This document shows positions 53,270 through 62,007 of a DNA stretch of 64,000 nucleotides, one piece after another. The notes below the pieces were generated by a model. It had not been told where the DNA came from, made no database searches, and was given only the letters and a program-made list of their open reading frames with translations. This stretch comes from Kaistia geumhonensis (GTDB taxonomy: Bacteria > Pseudomonadota > Alphaproteobacteria > Rhizobiales > Kaistiaceae), in contig NZ_JAUSWJ010000001.1 in the NCBI RefSeq assembly GCF_030815145.1, positions 2,542,001 to 2,606,000 on the forward strand, given 5' to 3'. The stretch's first letter is position 1. Each line of letters begins with the position of its first letter. Both the position numbers and the translations under genes were made by a program.

Positions 53270-55795
53270 ATGTCCCTGACCGGCTCCGCGAGCGACGCGG
53301 CCCGCGCCGCACCGGCGGTCGAGTGCCGCTCGATCCGCAAGACCTTTCCCGGCGTGGTGGCGCTCGACGACGTCTCGCTCTCCGTCGCCCGCGGCGAAAT
53401 CCACGCCTTGCTCGGCCAGAACGGCGCCGGCAAGTCGACGCTGGTCAAGATCCTGACCGGCATCTACCAGCCCGACAGCGGCCAGATCTTCGTCGGCGGC
53501 CGCGAGGTGCGGCTGCGTGACGGCCGCGACGCCGAGGCGAACGGCATCGCCATCGTCCATCAGGACCAGCAGCTCGTCGCGCAGTTCGACGTCGTCAGCA
53601 ACGCGCTGCTCGGCAACGAGACGGTCACGGCCGGCGGCTTCCTCGACCGCGCCGCGATGCGGCGGTCGGTCCAGTCGGCGCTCGACCGGGTCGCCGCCAC
53701 CTTCTCCCCCGACACGCTGGTGCGCGACCTCTCGGTCGCCCAGCGCGCGCAGGTGGCGATCGCCGCCGCGCTGCTGCGCAACCCGACCGCCCTCATCCTC
53801 GACGAACCGACCGCGTCATTGAGCGAGCAGGAGGCCGAGCAGCTGTTCGGCATCATCCGTGCGCTCCGCGACCAGGGCGTCACCATCATCTACATCTCGC
53901 ACTACATCGACGAGGTGCTGAACCTCGTCGACCGCGTGACGGTGCTGCGCGACGGGCGCCTCGTCGCGACCACGGCGGTCGGCGAGGTCTCGCGCGCCGA
54001 AGTCGTGCGCATGATCGTCGGCCGCGAGGTCGCACAGCTCTATCCGAAGGAGACCGTGACGATCGGCGAGCCGCTGCTCGAGGTGCGCGGGCTCACCGAG
54101 GGCCGGGCGCTGAGGGGCATCGACCTCACCGTCCGCCGCGGCGAGATCCTCGGCATCGCCGGCCTCGTCGGGGCCGGCCGCTCCGAGCTCGCGATGACGC
54201 TGGTCGGCGCGCTGCCGCGCACGGGGGGAACGGTCACCGTGGCCGGCAAGCCCTCCCGGCCCTCCGATCCGCGCCATGCCAAGCGCGACGGCTTCGCGCT
54301 CATCCCCGAAGACCGGCGACACGAGGGCCTCATCACCGATCTCTCGGTGCGCGAGAACCTGACGCTGCCCAACATCTCGCGCTGGGCGCGCTTCGGCCTG
54401 CTCAATCTCGGCCGCGAAAAGGCGGCGGCGCAGGAGCTGGTCGGCCGGCTCAACATCCAGCCGCCGTCGCTGAAGCCGCGCACGCGCAACCTCTCCGGCG
54501 GCAACCAGCAGAAGATCGTCGTCGGCCGCTGGCTGACCGGCGACGCGAAGGTGTTCCTCTTCGACGAGCCGACGACCGGCGTCGATGTCGGCTCGAAGAT
54601 CGAGATTTATCGCCAGATGGTCGAGCTGGCGCGGGAAGGCGCGGCGGTCATCTTCATCTCCTCAGATTTCGAGGAGGTCGCGGCGATGTGCGACCGCACG
54701 GTGGTCATGCGCCGCGGCCGCATCGTGCACGAGATCACCGACCGCAGCGAGATGACGCCGGAGACGCTGCTCTACTGGGCGTCGGGCAGCGGCGACGGCA
54801 GCACGGCCGCCGAAGCGCCGCCGACGCAGAGCCGGCAATCGGCGACGACCGACTTCCTCGCCCGCTGGGGCACGGTGATCGGCATGCTGGTCGTGCTCGC
54901 GATCATCGCGGCGATGGCGCCGCAATTCCTCTCCATCAACAACGTGTTCGACGTGCTGAAGCAGGGCAGCGTGCTCGCCTTCATCGCGCTGGGGCTCACG
55001 GTCGTGCTCATCGCCGGCGGCTTCGACATGTCGGCCGGCGCGACCAGCCAGTTCGCGGCCAATGTCGCGGCGGGAACGCTGATCGGCGGCTCCGGCGCCG
55101 CCGCCGCGGTGGCGCTCGGCGGCGCGCTCGGCCTCGCGGTCGGCGCCGTCAACGCGGCGTTGATCCTCGTGCTCAGGATTCCCGCCTTCGTGGCGACGCT
55201 CGGCATGATGTTCGTCATCATGGGCGCGACGCTGCTCTACAATGGCGGCCAGGCGCTGACGCTTTCCAACCAGCCGGGCTTCTTCTTCATCGGCCAGGGC
55301 TATGTCGGGCCGGTGCCCTTCGTCTTCATCCTGCTGGTCGCGGTCACCTTCGTGCTCCATGTCATCCTGCGCCGCACCCGGCTCGGGCTCAGGATGTATG
55401 CCGTCGGCCAGAACGAGGCGGCGGCGATGCTGCGCGGCATCGGCCGCTCGCGCTATGCCTTCGCCTCCTGCGCGCTCGGCGGCCTCGTGCTCGGCATCGC
55501 CGGCGTGGTGCTCGCCTCCTACAGCTATGGCGCCTCGGCGCTCGCCTCGGGCGTCGACTTCCTGATCAGCGCGCTCGCCGCCACCTTTCTCGGCTCGACG
55601 ATGTCGCGCGCCGGCGAACTGACGGTGATCGGGACGGTGATCGCGGCGATCTTCCTCGCCTCGCTCTCGAACGGGCTGATCCTGATGGGCATCTCCAACC
55701 AGGCCCTGCCGGGCGTTCAGGGCATCGTGCTGGTGCTCTCCATCTCACTCGGCCTGCTGCGTCGGCGCAGCATCGGCCAGATCCTGATCTTCTGA
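53270..55795 (+). CDS. Fused ribose-type ABC ATPase and permease (RbsA-RbsC fusion)
   Basis: This single 841-aa polypeptide contains two complete parts. Residues 1-~503 form a double-ATPase RbsA-type protein: first Walker A GQNGAGKST at 49-57 and LILDEPTASL; second half GIAGLVGAGRSELAM, LSGGNQQKIVVGRWL and LFDEPTTGVDVGS. As usual in this family, the first signature (LSVAQRAQV) and second Walker A are degenerate. A linker of about 25 residues (GDGSTAAEAPPTQSRQSATT) leads to a full RbsC-type permease (~530-841) starting WGTVIGMLVVLAIIAAM, with GLTVVLIAGGFDMSAGA. Normally these are separate genes. The frame is uninterrupted. Confidence 0.93.
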   Translation: MSLTGSASDAARAAPAVECRSIRKTFPGVVALDDVSLSVARGEIHALLGQNGAGKSTLVKILTGIYQPDSGQIFVGGREVRLRDGRDAEANGIAIVHQDQQLVAQFDVVSNALLGNETVTAGGFLDRAAMRRSVQSALDRVAATFSPDTLVRDLSVAQRAQVAIAAALLRNPTALILDEPTASLSEQEAEQLFGIIRALRDQGVTIIYISHYIDEVLNLVDRVTVLRDGRLVATTAVGEVSRAEVVRMIVGREVAQLYPKETVTIGEPLLEVRGLTEGRALRGIDLTVRRGEILGIAGLVGAGRSELAMTLVGALPRTGGTVTVAGKPSRPSDPRHAKRDGFALIPEDRRHEGLITDLSVRENLTLPNISRWARFGLLNLGREKAAAQELVGRLNIQPPSLKPRTRNLSGGNQQKIVVGRWLTGDAKVFLFDEPTTGVDVGSKIEIYRQMVELAREGAAVIFISSDFEEVAAMCDRTVVMRRGRIVHEITDRSEMTPETLLYWASGSGDGSTAAEAPPTQSRQSATTDFLARWGTVIGMLVVLAIIAAMAPQFLSINNVFDVLKQGSVLAFIALGLTVVLIAGGFDMSAGATSQFAANVAAGTLIGGSGAAAAVALGGALGLAVGAVNAALILVLRIPAFVATLGMMFVIMGATLLYNGGQALTLSNQPGFFFIGQGYVGPVPFVFILLVAVTFVLHVILRRTRLGLRMYAVGQNEAAAMLRGIGRSRYAFASCALGGLVLGIAGVVLASYSYGASALASGVDFLISALAATFLGSTMSRAGELTVIGTVIAAIFLASLSNGLILMGISNQALPGVQGIVLVLSISLGLLRRRSIGQILIF

Positions 55796-55816
55796 GAGCG
55801 AGGCAAGGGCAAACGC

Positions 55817-56800
55817 ATGAACGCCATCGCATCCAGGCGCCAGAGCCATGGCGGCATCGCCGACCAGCTGCGCGATTTCGGGCCCGCCTTCGGCATGCTC
55901 GCCGTGCTGGTCATCTTCGCGATCATCAAGCCGAGCTTCGCCTCGCCGGCCAATATCGCCAATGTGCTGCACCAGTCGGTCGTGCTGGTGATCATGGCCT
56001 TCGGCCTCGGCATCGTGATGGCGATGCGCGGCGTCGATCTCTCGGTGGCGCAGATCGCCGATTGCGCCGGCCTGATCGCGGCGGTGCTCATGCTGCATCG
56101 CGAGCCGCTCTGGGTCGTGCTGCTCGTGCCGCTCGCCTTCGGCCTCGTCGTCGGCCTCGTCAACGGCCTGCTCGCCGCCTATGCCGGCATCCCGGCCATC
56201 ATCGGCACGCTCGGCATGATGTTCGTCATCCGCTCGGGCGAACTGCTGATGACCAACGGCGCCGAACCGCAGATCCTGTTCACGCTGCCGCGCGGCTTCA
56301 CCAAGCCGTTCTTCTTCATCGGCCAGGGCTGGATCGGTCCCGTCTCGACGCTGATCCTGCTCGGCCTCGCCGTGTTCCTGATCATGATCGTGGTGACGGG
56401 CTATACGAGCTTCGCCCGGCGCGCGCGGGCGGTGGGCGGCAATTTCCGCGCCGCCTATCTCGCCGGCGTCGACGTGCGCGGCGTGTTCGCCGGCGGCTTC
56501 GTCCTCTCCGGCGTGCTCGCCTCGATCGCCGGTGTCGCGCTGGTCTCGCGCACCTCGATCGCCATGCCGCGCGGCGCCGAGCCCTATCTCCTCGACGCCT
56601 TCGCCGCCGTCTATCTCGGAACGCTGCTGTCGCGGCGGGGCGAGATCACGATCGCCGGCACGCTGGTCGGCGCGCTGTTCATCACCTTTCTCGGCAACGG
56701 GCTGACCCTGCTCGGGCTCGGCGCGCCCTATCGCTATGCGCTCAACGGCGGCTTCATCCTGCTCGCTATGGCTGTCGGCGCTCTCAAGAAGAACCAGTAG
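55817..56800 (+). CDS. Ribose-type ABC transporter permease (RbsC type)
   Basis: This 327-aa inner-membrane permease has eight to ten hydrophobic segments. It has MAFGLGIVMAMRGVDLSVAQIADCAGL and AGIPAIIGTLGMMFVIRSGELL, typical of the BPD_transp_2 family. It begins 21 nt after the fusion gene. Because the fusion already carries one permease, this second one would make a heterodimeric pore, two different permease halves on a double ATPase. Confidence 0.92.
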   Translation: MNAIASRRQSHGGIADQLRDFGPAFGMLAVLVIFAIIKPSFASPANIANVLHQSVVLVIMAFGLGIVMAMRGVDLSVAQIADCAGLIAAVLMLHREPLWVVLLVPLAFGLVVGLVNGLLAAYAGIPAIIGTLGMMFVIRSGELLMTNGAEPQILFTLPRGFTKPFFFIGQGWIGPVSTLILLGLAVFLIMIVVTGYTSFARRARAVGGNFRAAYLAGVDVRGVFAGGFVLSGVLASIAGVALVSRTSIAMPRGAEPYLLDAFAAVYLGTLLSRRGEITIAGTLVGALFITFLGNGLTLLGLGAPYRYALNGGFILLAMAVGALKKNQ

Positions 56801-56811
56801 GAGGAACCGCC

Positions 56812-57531
56812 ATGAGCCTCGTCATCGACGCCCACAACCATCTCGGCGACCGGCCGGGCGCACGGCAGACCGGCGCCGAACTCGTCGCCAAGATCGACGC
56901 CGCCGGCGTCGACAAGGCGGTGGTCTTTCCCTTCGTCGAGGGCAATTTCACCAATGATTTCGTGCGCGACGCCTACCAGCAGTTCCCGGACCGGCTGATC
57001 CCCTATTGCGCCGTCAATCCGTGGGAACGCGACGCCGCCGCGATCGTGCGCACCTGCATTGCGGACTGGGGCTTCAAGGGACTGAAGCTGCATCCGACGA
57101 TCAACGGCTATCATCTCGCCGATCCGGAGCTGGTCGATCCCCTGTTCAGGATCGCCGAGGAGCTCGATTTCCCGATCATCGTGCACGGCGCCAGCGACCT
57201 CTACAACAGCCCGCCGGAATTCGCGCTGATGGCGAAGCGCTTCCCGCGCGTCAGGCTGATGATGGCGCATATGGGCTTCTTCTGGTCGGTCGACCAGGCG
57301 ATCGACTTCGCCGGCGAGTTCGAGAATCTCTATCTCGAGACGTCGCGGGCGCCGATCTTCGAGATCCAGACGGCGGTGAAGCGGATCGGCGCGCATAAGG
57401 TGATCTGGGGCACGGATTCGCCTTTCGTCGACTACGAGTTCGAGTTCCAGAAAATGGAGCGTGCGACACCCGACCGCTCCGGCTATGAGGCGATCGTCGG
57501 CGGCAACATCGCCCGCCTCCTCAAGCTCTGA
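56812..57531 (+). CDS. Amidohydrolase 2 family metal-dependent hydrolase
   Basis: This 239-aa TIM-barrel protein has the N-terminal metal motif VIDAHNHLGDRPG. GFKGLKLHPTINGYHLADPE contributes a Lys/His face, FPIIVHGAS and MMAHMG carry further His ligands, and VIWGTDSPFVDYE carries the terminal Asp. This is the pattern of amidohydrolase-2/PDC hydrolases and lactonases (for example sugar-lactone or 4-sulfomuconolactone hydrolases). TAGGAGGAA precedes the ATG, which lies 11 nt after the permease stop. It probably acts on the imported compound, as lactonase, decarboxylase or amide hydrolase. Confidence 0.88.
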   Translation: MSLVIDAHNHLGDRPGARQTGAELVAKIDAAGVDKAVVFPFVEGNFTNDFVRDAYQQFPDRLIPYCAVNPWERDAAAIVRTCIADWGFKGLKLHPTINGYHLADPELVDPLFRIAEELDFPIIVHGASDLYNSPPEFALMAKRFPRVRLMMAHMGFFWSVDQAIDFAGEFENLYLETSRAPIFEIQTAVKRIGAHKVIWGTDSPFVDYEFEFQKMERATPDRSGYEAIVGGNIARLLKL

Positions 57532-57563
57532 CTGTTTCGCCGGCATCGCGGAGACGGCATTTC

Positions 57564-58535
57564 GTGTCCACCACCATCGATCGGCCCGATCCACCCGGCG
57601 ACCGCCGCCTCGATCTCGCGGCCCGCGCGGCCTGGCTGTACTATTTCAAGAGCCGCACGCAGGAGCAGATCGCCGTCGAGCTCAACATCTCGCGGCAGAT
57701 CGTGCAGCGGCTGATCGCGCTCGCCAATTCCGAGCGGCTGATCCGCTTCCAGCTCATCCATCCGCTCGCCGAATGCATCGAGCTGTCGGACCGCCTCAAG
57801 GACCGCTTCGGGCTGATCTATTGCGACATCTGCCCCAACGAGCGCGGCAATACCGAGGACATCCCCTCGGTCGCCTCGCTCGCCACCTTCTATCTGGAGA
57901 ACATCATCCAGCAGAAGGCGCCGCTGACCATCGGCATGGGCTCGGGCGGGGCGATGCGGGAGGTGTCCCGCCGCCTGCCGCCGATCGACCGGCCGCAGCA
58001 TCACTGCGTCTCGCTGATGGGCAACCTCACCCGCGACGGCCGCGCGACGCATTACGACGTCGTGACCCGCCTCGCGGAACGGCTCAACGCGCAGTGCTAT
58101 CCGCTGCCGGTGCCGGTCGTCACCAACACCGTCGAGGAGCGCGAGGTTCTCCAGGCGCAGCCCGGCTATGGCGTGCTGCGCGGCCTCGTCGAGGAAGCGA
58201 CACTGCTCATCATGGGCATCGGCTTCTGGGGGCCGGAGGCGACGCTCTACCGCGACGGCTTCATCACGGCGGCCGAGACGGCCCAGGCCATGGAGGCGGG
58301 CGGCGTCGGCGAACTGCTCGGCTGCGCCATCTCCGCCGACGGGCACATCGTCGACGCGGCCTATCACGACCGCCTGACCTCGTTCATCCGCACCGGCCCG
58401 GCCGACCGGCCGACCACCATCGTCGCATCCGGTGTCTACCGCGCGCCTGCGATCCGCGCGGCGCTGAAGGGGCGGCTCGCCAACTCGCTCATCACCGACG
58501 AGAACACCGCCCGTCTCGTGCTCCAGATGGACTGA
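57564..58535 (+). CDS. SorC/DeoR family sugar-binding transcriptional regulator
   Basis: This 323-aa regulator has an N-terminal sigma-factor-like HTH (RAAWLYYFKSRTQEQIAVELNISRQIVQRLIALANSE, about residues 21-57). The C-terminal SorC effector domain contains GMGSGGAMREVSRRLPP and LLIMGIGFWGPEATLYRDGFIT; these are phosphosugar-isomerase-like folds that bind a sugar phosphate. GTG 57564 lies 32 nt after the amidohydrolase stop with CGGAGA upstream. It ends the importer operon and is its probable regulator. Confidence 0.92.
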   Translation: MSTTIDRPDPPGDRRLDLAARAAWLYYFKSRTQEQIAVELNISRQIVQRLIALANSERLIRFQLIHPLAECIELSDRLKDRFGLIYCDICPNERGNTEDIPSVASLATFYLENIIQQKAPLTIGMGSGGAMREVSRRLPPIDRPQHHCVSLMGNLTRDGRATHYDVVTRLAERLNAQCYPLPVPVVTNTVEEREVLQAQPGYGVLRGLVEEATLLIMGIGFWGPEATLYRDGFITAAETAQAMEAGGVGELLGCAISADGHIVDAAYHDRLTSFIRTGPADRPTTIVASGVYRAPAIRAALKGRLANSLITDENTARLVLQMD

Positions 58536-58681
58536 GGCGGGCTCATCTCGGGCCTCCCCACGTCAGAAGGAGGCGGGATATCGAGCGGCCTGAAAGGCAG
58601 AGTGTCCCGTCGATTTTCAGCAGCGGCGCAGCTTCGGCCGGACCAATATCTAGGGCGCCAGGCTGCGAAACCCGCAGATTG

Positions 58682-58993
58682 TCACTGCGCAGCCGGCGTG
58701 CTCGTGTCGCTCGGCAAAGCGGGTGTTTCGATGAAGGTGGAATCCGGGGACTCCTGGCTGCGAGTCGTCAAGGCGCCCGATGCCTTGACACTCCCGCAAG
58801 CCGGTCCGCCCTTCTTGCAGACATAGGTTGTGGATCCCAGAGTCCGGTCCTTCGTGACAGTTCCGCACGCCGTGCCGAGTTTACACGCGCTACCTGCGTC
58901 GCTCTCCGTATAGCTGGTTATCGCCAGGCTGCTTCCACACATAGATATGGAACAAATACAAAATACGGCCGCGCCAATAAATCCACGGATCAT
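58682..58993 (-). CDS. Small secreted cysteine-rich protein, hypothetical
   Basis: This 103-aa protein has a clear signal peptide (MIRGFIGAAVFCICSISMCGSSLA). The short mature domain has four cysteines in a visible internal duplication: ACKLGTACGTV (Cys37, Cys43) and VCKKGGPACGSV (Cys59, Cys66), suggesting two disulfides. The tail is low-complexity, rich in Ser, Thr and Pro. GGAGGAG lies just before the ATG, which supports translation. Base composition is lower in GC than the neighbours, and the upstream 60 bases are AT-rich, suggesting recent arrival. I recognise no family. It is a lone gene between two sugar operons. Confidence 0.65.
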   Translation of the reverse strand: MIRGFIGAAVFCICSISMCGSSLAITSYTESDAGSACKLGTACGTVTKDRTLGSTTYVCKKGGPACGSVKASGALTTRSQESPDSTFIETPALPSDTSTPAAQ

Positions 58994-59128
58994 ATCGCTC
59001 CTCCATTTATATTATGATTGGACATTCAAGACTATACTCTGTGATCCTGAATGCCAGCTGAATGGGCCGAGGCGCGAATGTCCTCCTATCCGGAGGCGTC
59101 CGGCGAGGCAGCGCGCTGCCAGCACATC

Positions 59129-60058
59129 CTAAGGCGCGGCGCCGGTCGCGTTCACGCGGCAGGAATAGACTGACGTGGTCGCCGTGATCATCAGCGTGTC
59201 GCGCGCTGCGCCGCCGAAAGTGAGGTTCGACGCACGCTCCGGCAGCAGGACCCGGCCGATCAGCGTCCCGTCGGGCAGATGGCAGCGGATGCCCTGGTCG
59301 TCGGCGAGCCAGAGGCGCCCCTCGGTATCGACGCGCAGCCCGTCGAAATGCCCGCCATCGGCATCGACCAGCACCTCGCCACCGCCCAGCGGACCATCGG
59401 TCGCGACCGTGAAGCGTCGGAGATGGTTGGGCCCGTCCGCCCGCTCGGTGCTGCCGGTGTCGACGATGTAGAGAAGGCGTTCGTCAGGCGAGAAGGCGAG
59501 GCCGTTCGGCATGACGAAGTCATGCGTCATCTGCCGAACCGTGCCGCTCGCCGGATCGAAGCGGTAGACGTGGCAGCCGCTGACCCCATCATCATCCCGC
59601 CGTGAGCGGTCGCGGCCATAGGACGGGTCGCTGAACCAGATCACGCCGTCCCGCGTCACCACGACATCGTTGGGCGAGTTGAACGGCCGCCCGTCGATGC
59701 GGTCGACGAGCGGGGTCATCGTGCCGTCCGGTTCGGTCCGCGCGATGCGGTGTGGCGTCTGCTCGCAGGTGACGAGCCGGCCCTGGCGATCGACCGTGTT
59801 GCCGTTGGGGCTCTGCGCCGGCGCGCGGAAGGTGGCGATGCGCCCGGTTGCCGGTTCAAAGGAGAGCATGCGATCGCCGGGGATGTCCGACCAGACGAGG
59901 AGGCCGCGATCCGGCAACCAGGCCGGCCCCTCCGTCCAGCGGCTGCCCGTCCAGATGCGCTCGACCGCCGCGCCCTCCACCATGCAGGCGGCGAAGCGCG
60001 GATCGACGATCTCGAAGGCGGGGCCGGCGAGCGGCCCCAGCGGCTTTCCCTCTACCAA
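59129..60058 (-). CDS. SMP-30/gluconolactonase family lactonase
   Basis: This 309-aa six-bladed propeller has metal-ligand Glu in RWTEGPAWLPDRGLLVWSDIPGD, Asn in FNSPNDVVVTRDGVIWFSDPSYG and FVMPNGLAFSPDE, and Asp in DGLRVDTEGRLWLADDQG. It hydrolyses sugar lactones to sugar acids. The start is taken as TTG 60058 because the N-terminus FEIVDPRFAACMVEGAAVERIW is family-like; ATG 59983 is the conservative alternative. It overlaps the upstream dehydratase gene by 7 nt and closes the minus-strand sugar-acid operon. Confidence 0.85.
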   Translation of the reverse strand: MVEGKPLGPLAGPAFEIVDPRFAACMVEGAAVERIWTGSRWTEGPAWLPDRGLLVWSDIPGDRMLSFEPATGRIATFRAPAQSPNGNTVDRQGRLVTCEQTPHRIARTEPDGTMTPLVDRIDGRPFNSPNDVVVTRDGVIWFSDPSYGRDRSRRDDDGVSGCHVYRFDPASGTVRQMTHDFVMPNGLAFSPDERLLYIVDTGSTERADGPNHLRRFTVATDGPLGGGEVLVDADGGHFDGLRVDTEGRLWLADDQGIRCHLPDGTLIGRVLLPERASNLTFGGAARDTLMITATTSVYSCRVNATGAAP

Positions 60059-61203
60059 TTCGTCACCGAGCCGTCATGGCGCTTCAGATGCGGGGCTTCC
60101 CAGAACTTGAAGCTCTGCTTCTGGATCAGCGCCTCGTTGACCTCGACGCCGAGACCGGGCGCGTCCGAGACCGGATAGTGCGCGTTCTCGATGCGCGGCT
60201 GGACCGGGAAGAACTCGGAATTGTCGAAGCCGAGCTGCTCGGCCGTCGAGGTGCGCGTCTCCAGCCAGGAGAAGTTCGCCACCGCGGCCGCGAAATGCAC
60301 CGTCGCCGCCGTGCAGACCGGCCCGAGCGGATTGTGCGGCATCATGTCGACGTAATGCGCCTCGCTCCAGCCGGCGACCTTCATCGATTCCGTGAGGCCG
60401 CCGACATTGCAGACATCGATGCGGTTGAACTGGTGGATGTCGCGTTCGATGTACGGCAGGAACTGCCATTTGGAGGCGAATTCCTCGCCGATCGCGAAGG
60501 GAATGTCGACCATCCGCCTGAGCGCCTCATAGGCTTCCGGCGTCTCGTCGCGGATCGGCTCCTCGAGGAAGTCGAGCGTGCCGGTCGGCATCTTCTGGCA
60601 GAAGCTCGCCGCCTCGGCGACCGACAGGCGGTGGTGATAGTCGACGCCGAGCACGACGTCCTCGCCCAGTTCCTCGCGGGCTCTGACGCACCATTTCGCC
60701 GTCGCGGCGATGTGCTCGCGCGGCTCGTAGGTGGTGGGATGGCCATGGCCGGACGGGGAGAGGCGCATGCAGTTCCAGCCCGCGGCGATCAGGGCCTTCG
60801 CCTGCTCGATCATCTCCTCGCCGGGCGGGGCCGAGGTCGAGGCGAAGGTCGGGATGCGGTCGCGATGCTTTCCGCCGAGCAGTTCGTAGACCGGCACGCC
60901 CAGCGCCTTGCCCTTGATGTCGTAGAGGGCGATGTCGATCGCCGAGATCGCCGCCTGCAGCACGCGGCCGCCCTCGAAATACTGGCTGCGATACATCTCC
61001 TGCCAGAGGCCGCCGATCCTGAACGGATCGCGGCCGATGAGGAACTCGCGATAGTGCTCGAGAGCGCCGACGACGGCCTTCTCGCGGCCCGAGAGCCCAC
61101 TCTCGCCCCAGCCGAAAACGCCGTCGTCGGTCTCGATCTTGACGAGAAGCTGGTTGCGCGTGCCGACCCAGACGGGATAGGCGCGGATTTCCGTGATCTT
61201 CAT
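60052..61203 (-). CDS. Acid-sugar dehydratase, enolase superfamily (galactonate dehydratase-like)
   Basis: This 383-aa enzyme has a capping domain (1-~115) and a barrel with metal ligands in GVDYHHRLS (Asp188, His190), FLEEPI (Glu214) and AIGEEF (Glu240), plus His290 in MMPHNPLGP, the pattern of DgoD/gluconate dehydratase-type enzymes. It removes water from a hexonate or aldarate to give a 2-keto-3-deoxy acid. ATG 61203 matches the family start MKITEIRAYPVWV; a longer frame to 61266 is not needed. It lies 29 nt after the RraA-like gene. The exact acid (galactonate, gluconate, other) is not decidable. Confidence 0.88.
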   Translation of the reverse strand: MKITEIRAYPVWVGTRNQLLVKIETDDGVFGWGESGLSGREKAVVGALEHYREFLIGRDPFRIGGLWQEMYRSQYFEGGRVLQAAISAIDIALYDIKGKALGVPVYELLGGKHRDRIPTFASTSAPPGEEMIEQAKALIAAGWNCMRLSPSGHGHPTTYEPREHIAATAKWCVRAREELGEDVVLGVDYHHRLSVAEAASFCQKMPTGTLDFLEEPIRDETPEAYEALRRMVDIPFAIGEEFASKWQFLPYIERDIHQFNRIDVCNVGGLTESMKVAGWSEAHYVDMMPHNPLGPVCTAATVHFAAAVANFSWLETRTSTAEQLGFDNSEFFPVQPRIENAHYPVSDAPGLGVEVNEALIQKQSFKFWEAPHLKRHDGSVTNW

Positions 61204-61232
61204 GATGGTCCCGTCGGGTTGCTTCTCGGCCG

Positions 61233-61979
61233 TCAGCCGTTCTTGAGCGGGTTCAGCTTGCGCCATGCCTCATATTCGGGGCGCGCCTCGTCGGACAGCG
61301 GGTAATAGCGCTGCAGCGAGCCGCCCTGCAGCAGCATCGCCTTGGAGAAGTCCTCCCAGTCGTGATGCGTGCCGGCATGCTCCAGCACCTGCCAGCCGAG
61401 CGCCGCCGGCACCACGCAGGCGCCGTCGTCGTCGGCGACGATGATGTCGCCCGGCATCACCGTCACGCCGCCGCAGGCGATCGGCGTGTTGACGGCGAAG
61501 GGCATCAGCCTGGTTTGGGTGTGGAAGTTCGGCGTCACGCCGCGCAGCCAGTAGCCGAGATCGATCGTCTTGGCATGCGGGAAGTCGCGGATGCAGCCGT
61601 CGATCACGACGCCGGCACCGCCGCGGCCCTTGAAGTAGGTCAGCATCATCTCGCCGAAGATGCCCGAGCGCATGTCGCCGCGCGCATCGACGACGACGAT
61701 GTCGCCGGGCTGCGTGTGATAGAGCACGTGCCGGTGCAGCTGCTTCTCCGGGTCGAGATATTCGCCGTCGCCGTAGAGGTCCTCGCGCTTCGGCATGAAC
61801 TGCAGCGTCAGCGCCGGCCCGGCCACCGCGCGGCCCGGCGTCCAGGCGACCGGGCCCTCGATGAAGGTGTCGCGCACGCCCATGTGGTGCAGCGTGCTGC
61901 AGGCCGTCGCGCAGCCGAGCGCCTGCAGCTTCTCCACGAGTTCGCGGGGCGGGCGGACGATGTCCTTGGTCTCGATCAT
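61233..61979 (-). CDS. RraA-like protein (possible HMG-type aldolase / oxaloacetate decarboxylase fold)
   Basis: This 248-aa RraA/MenG-fold protein contains the class II aldolase-like catalytic motif GVVIDGCIRDF (Gly-x-x-Arg-Asp) and PGDIVVVDARGDMRSGIFGEMM. RNase E inhibition by true RraA concerns a shorter protein; in catabolic operons these longer homologues usually act as metal-dependent aldolases or decarboxylases on keto acids. Here it sits between two acid-sugar dehydratase genes, so it may cleave or decarboxylate their keto-acid product. The N-terminus has SDR-independent extension ETKDIVRPPRELVEKLQAL. Confidence 0.82.
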   Translation of the reverse strand: MIETKDIVRPPRELVEKLQALGCATACSTLHHMGVRDTFIEGPVAWTPGRAVAGPALTLQFMPKREDLYGDGEYLDPEKQLHRHVLYHTQPGDIVVVDARGDMRSGIFGEMMLTYFKGRGGAGVVIDGCIRDFPHAKTIDLGYWLRGVTPNFHTQTRLMPFAVNTPIACGGVTVMPGDIIVADDDGACVVPAALGWQVLEHAGTHHDWEDFSKAMLLQGGSLQRYYPLSDEARPEYEAWRKLNPLKNG

Positions 61980-62007
61980 GGCTTCCTCCGGGGATTCGTG
62001 AGTCGGC

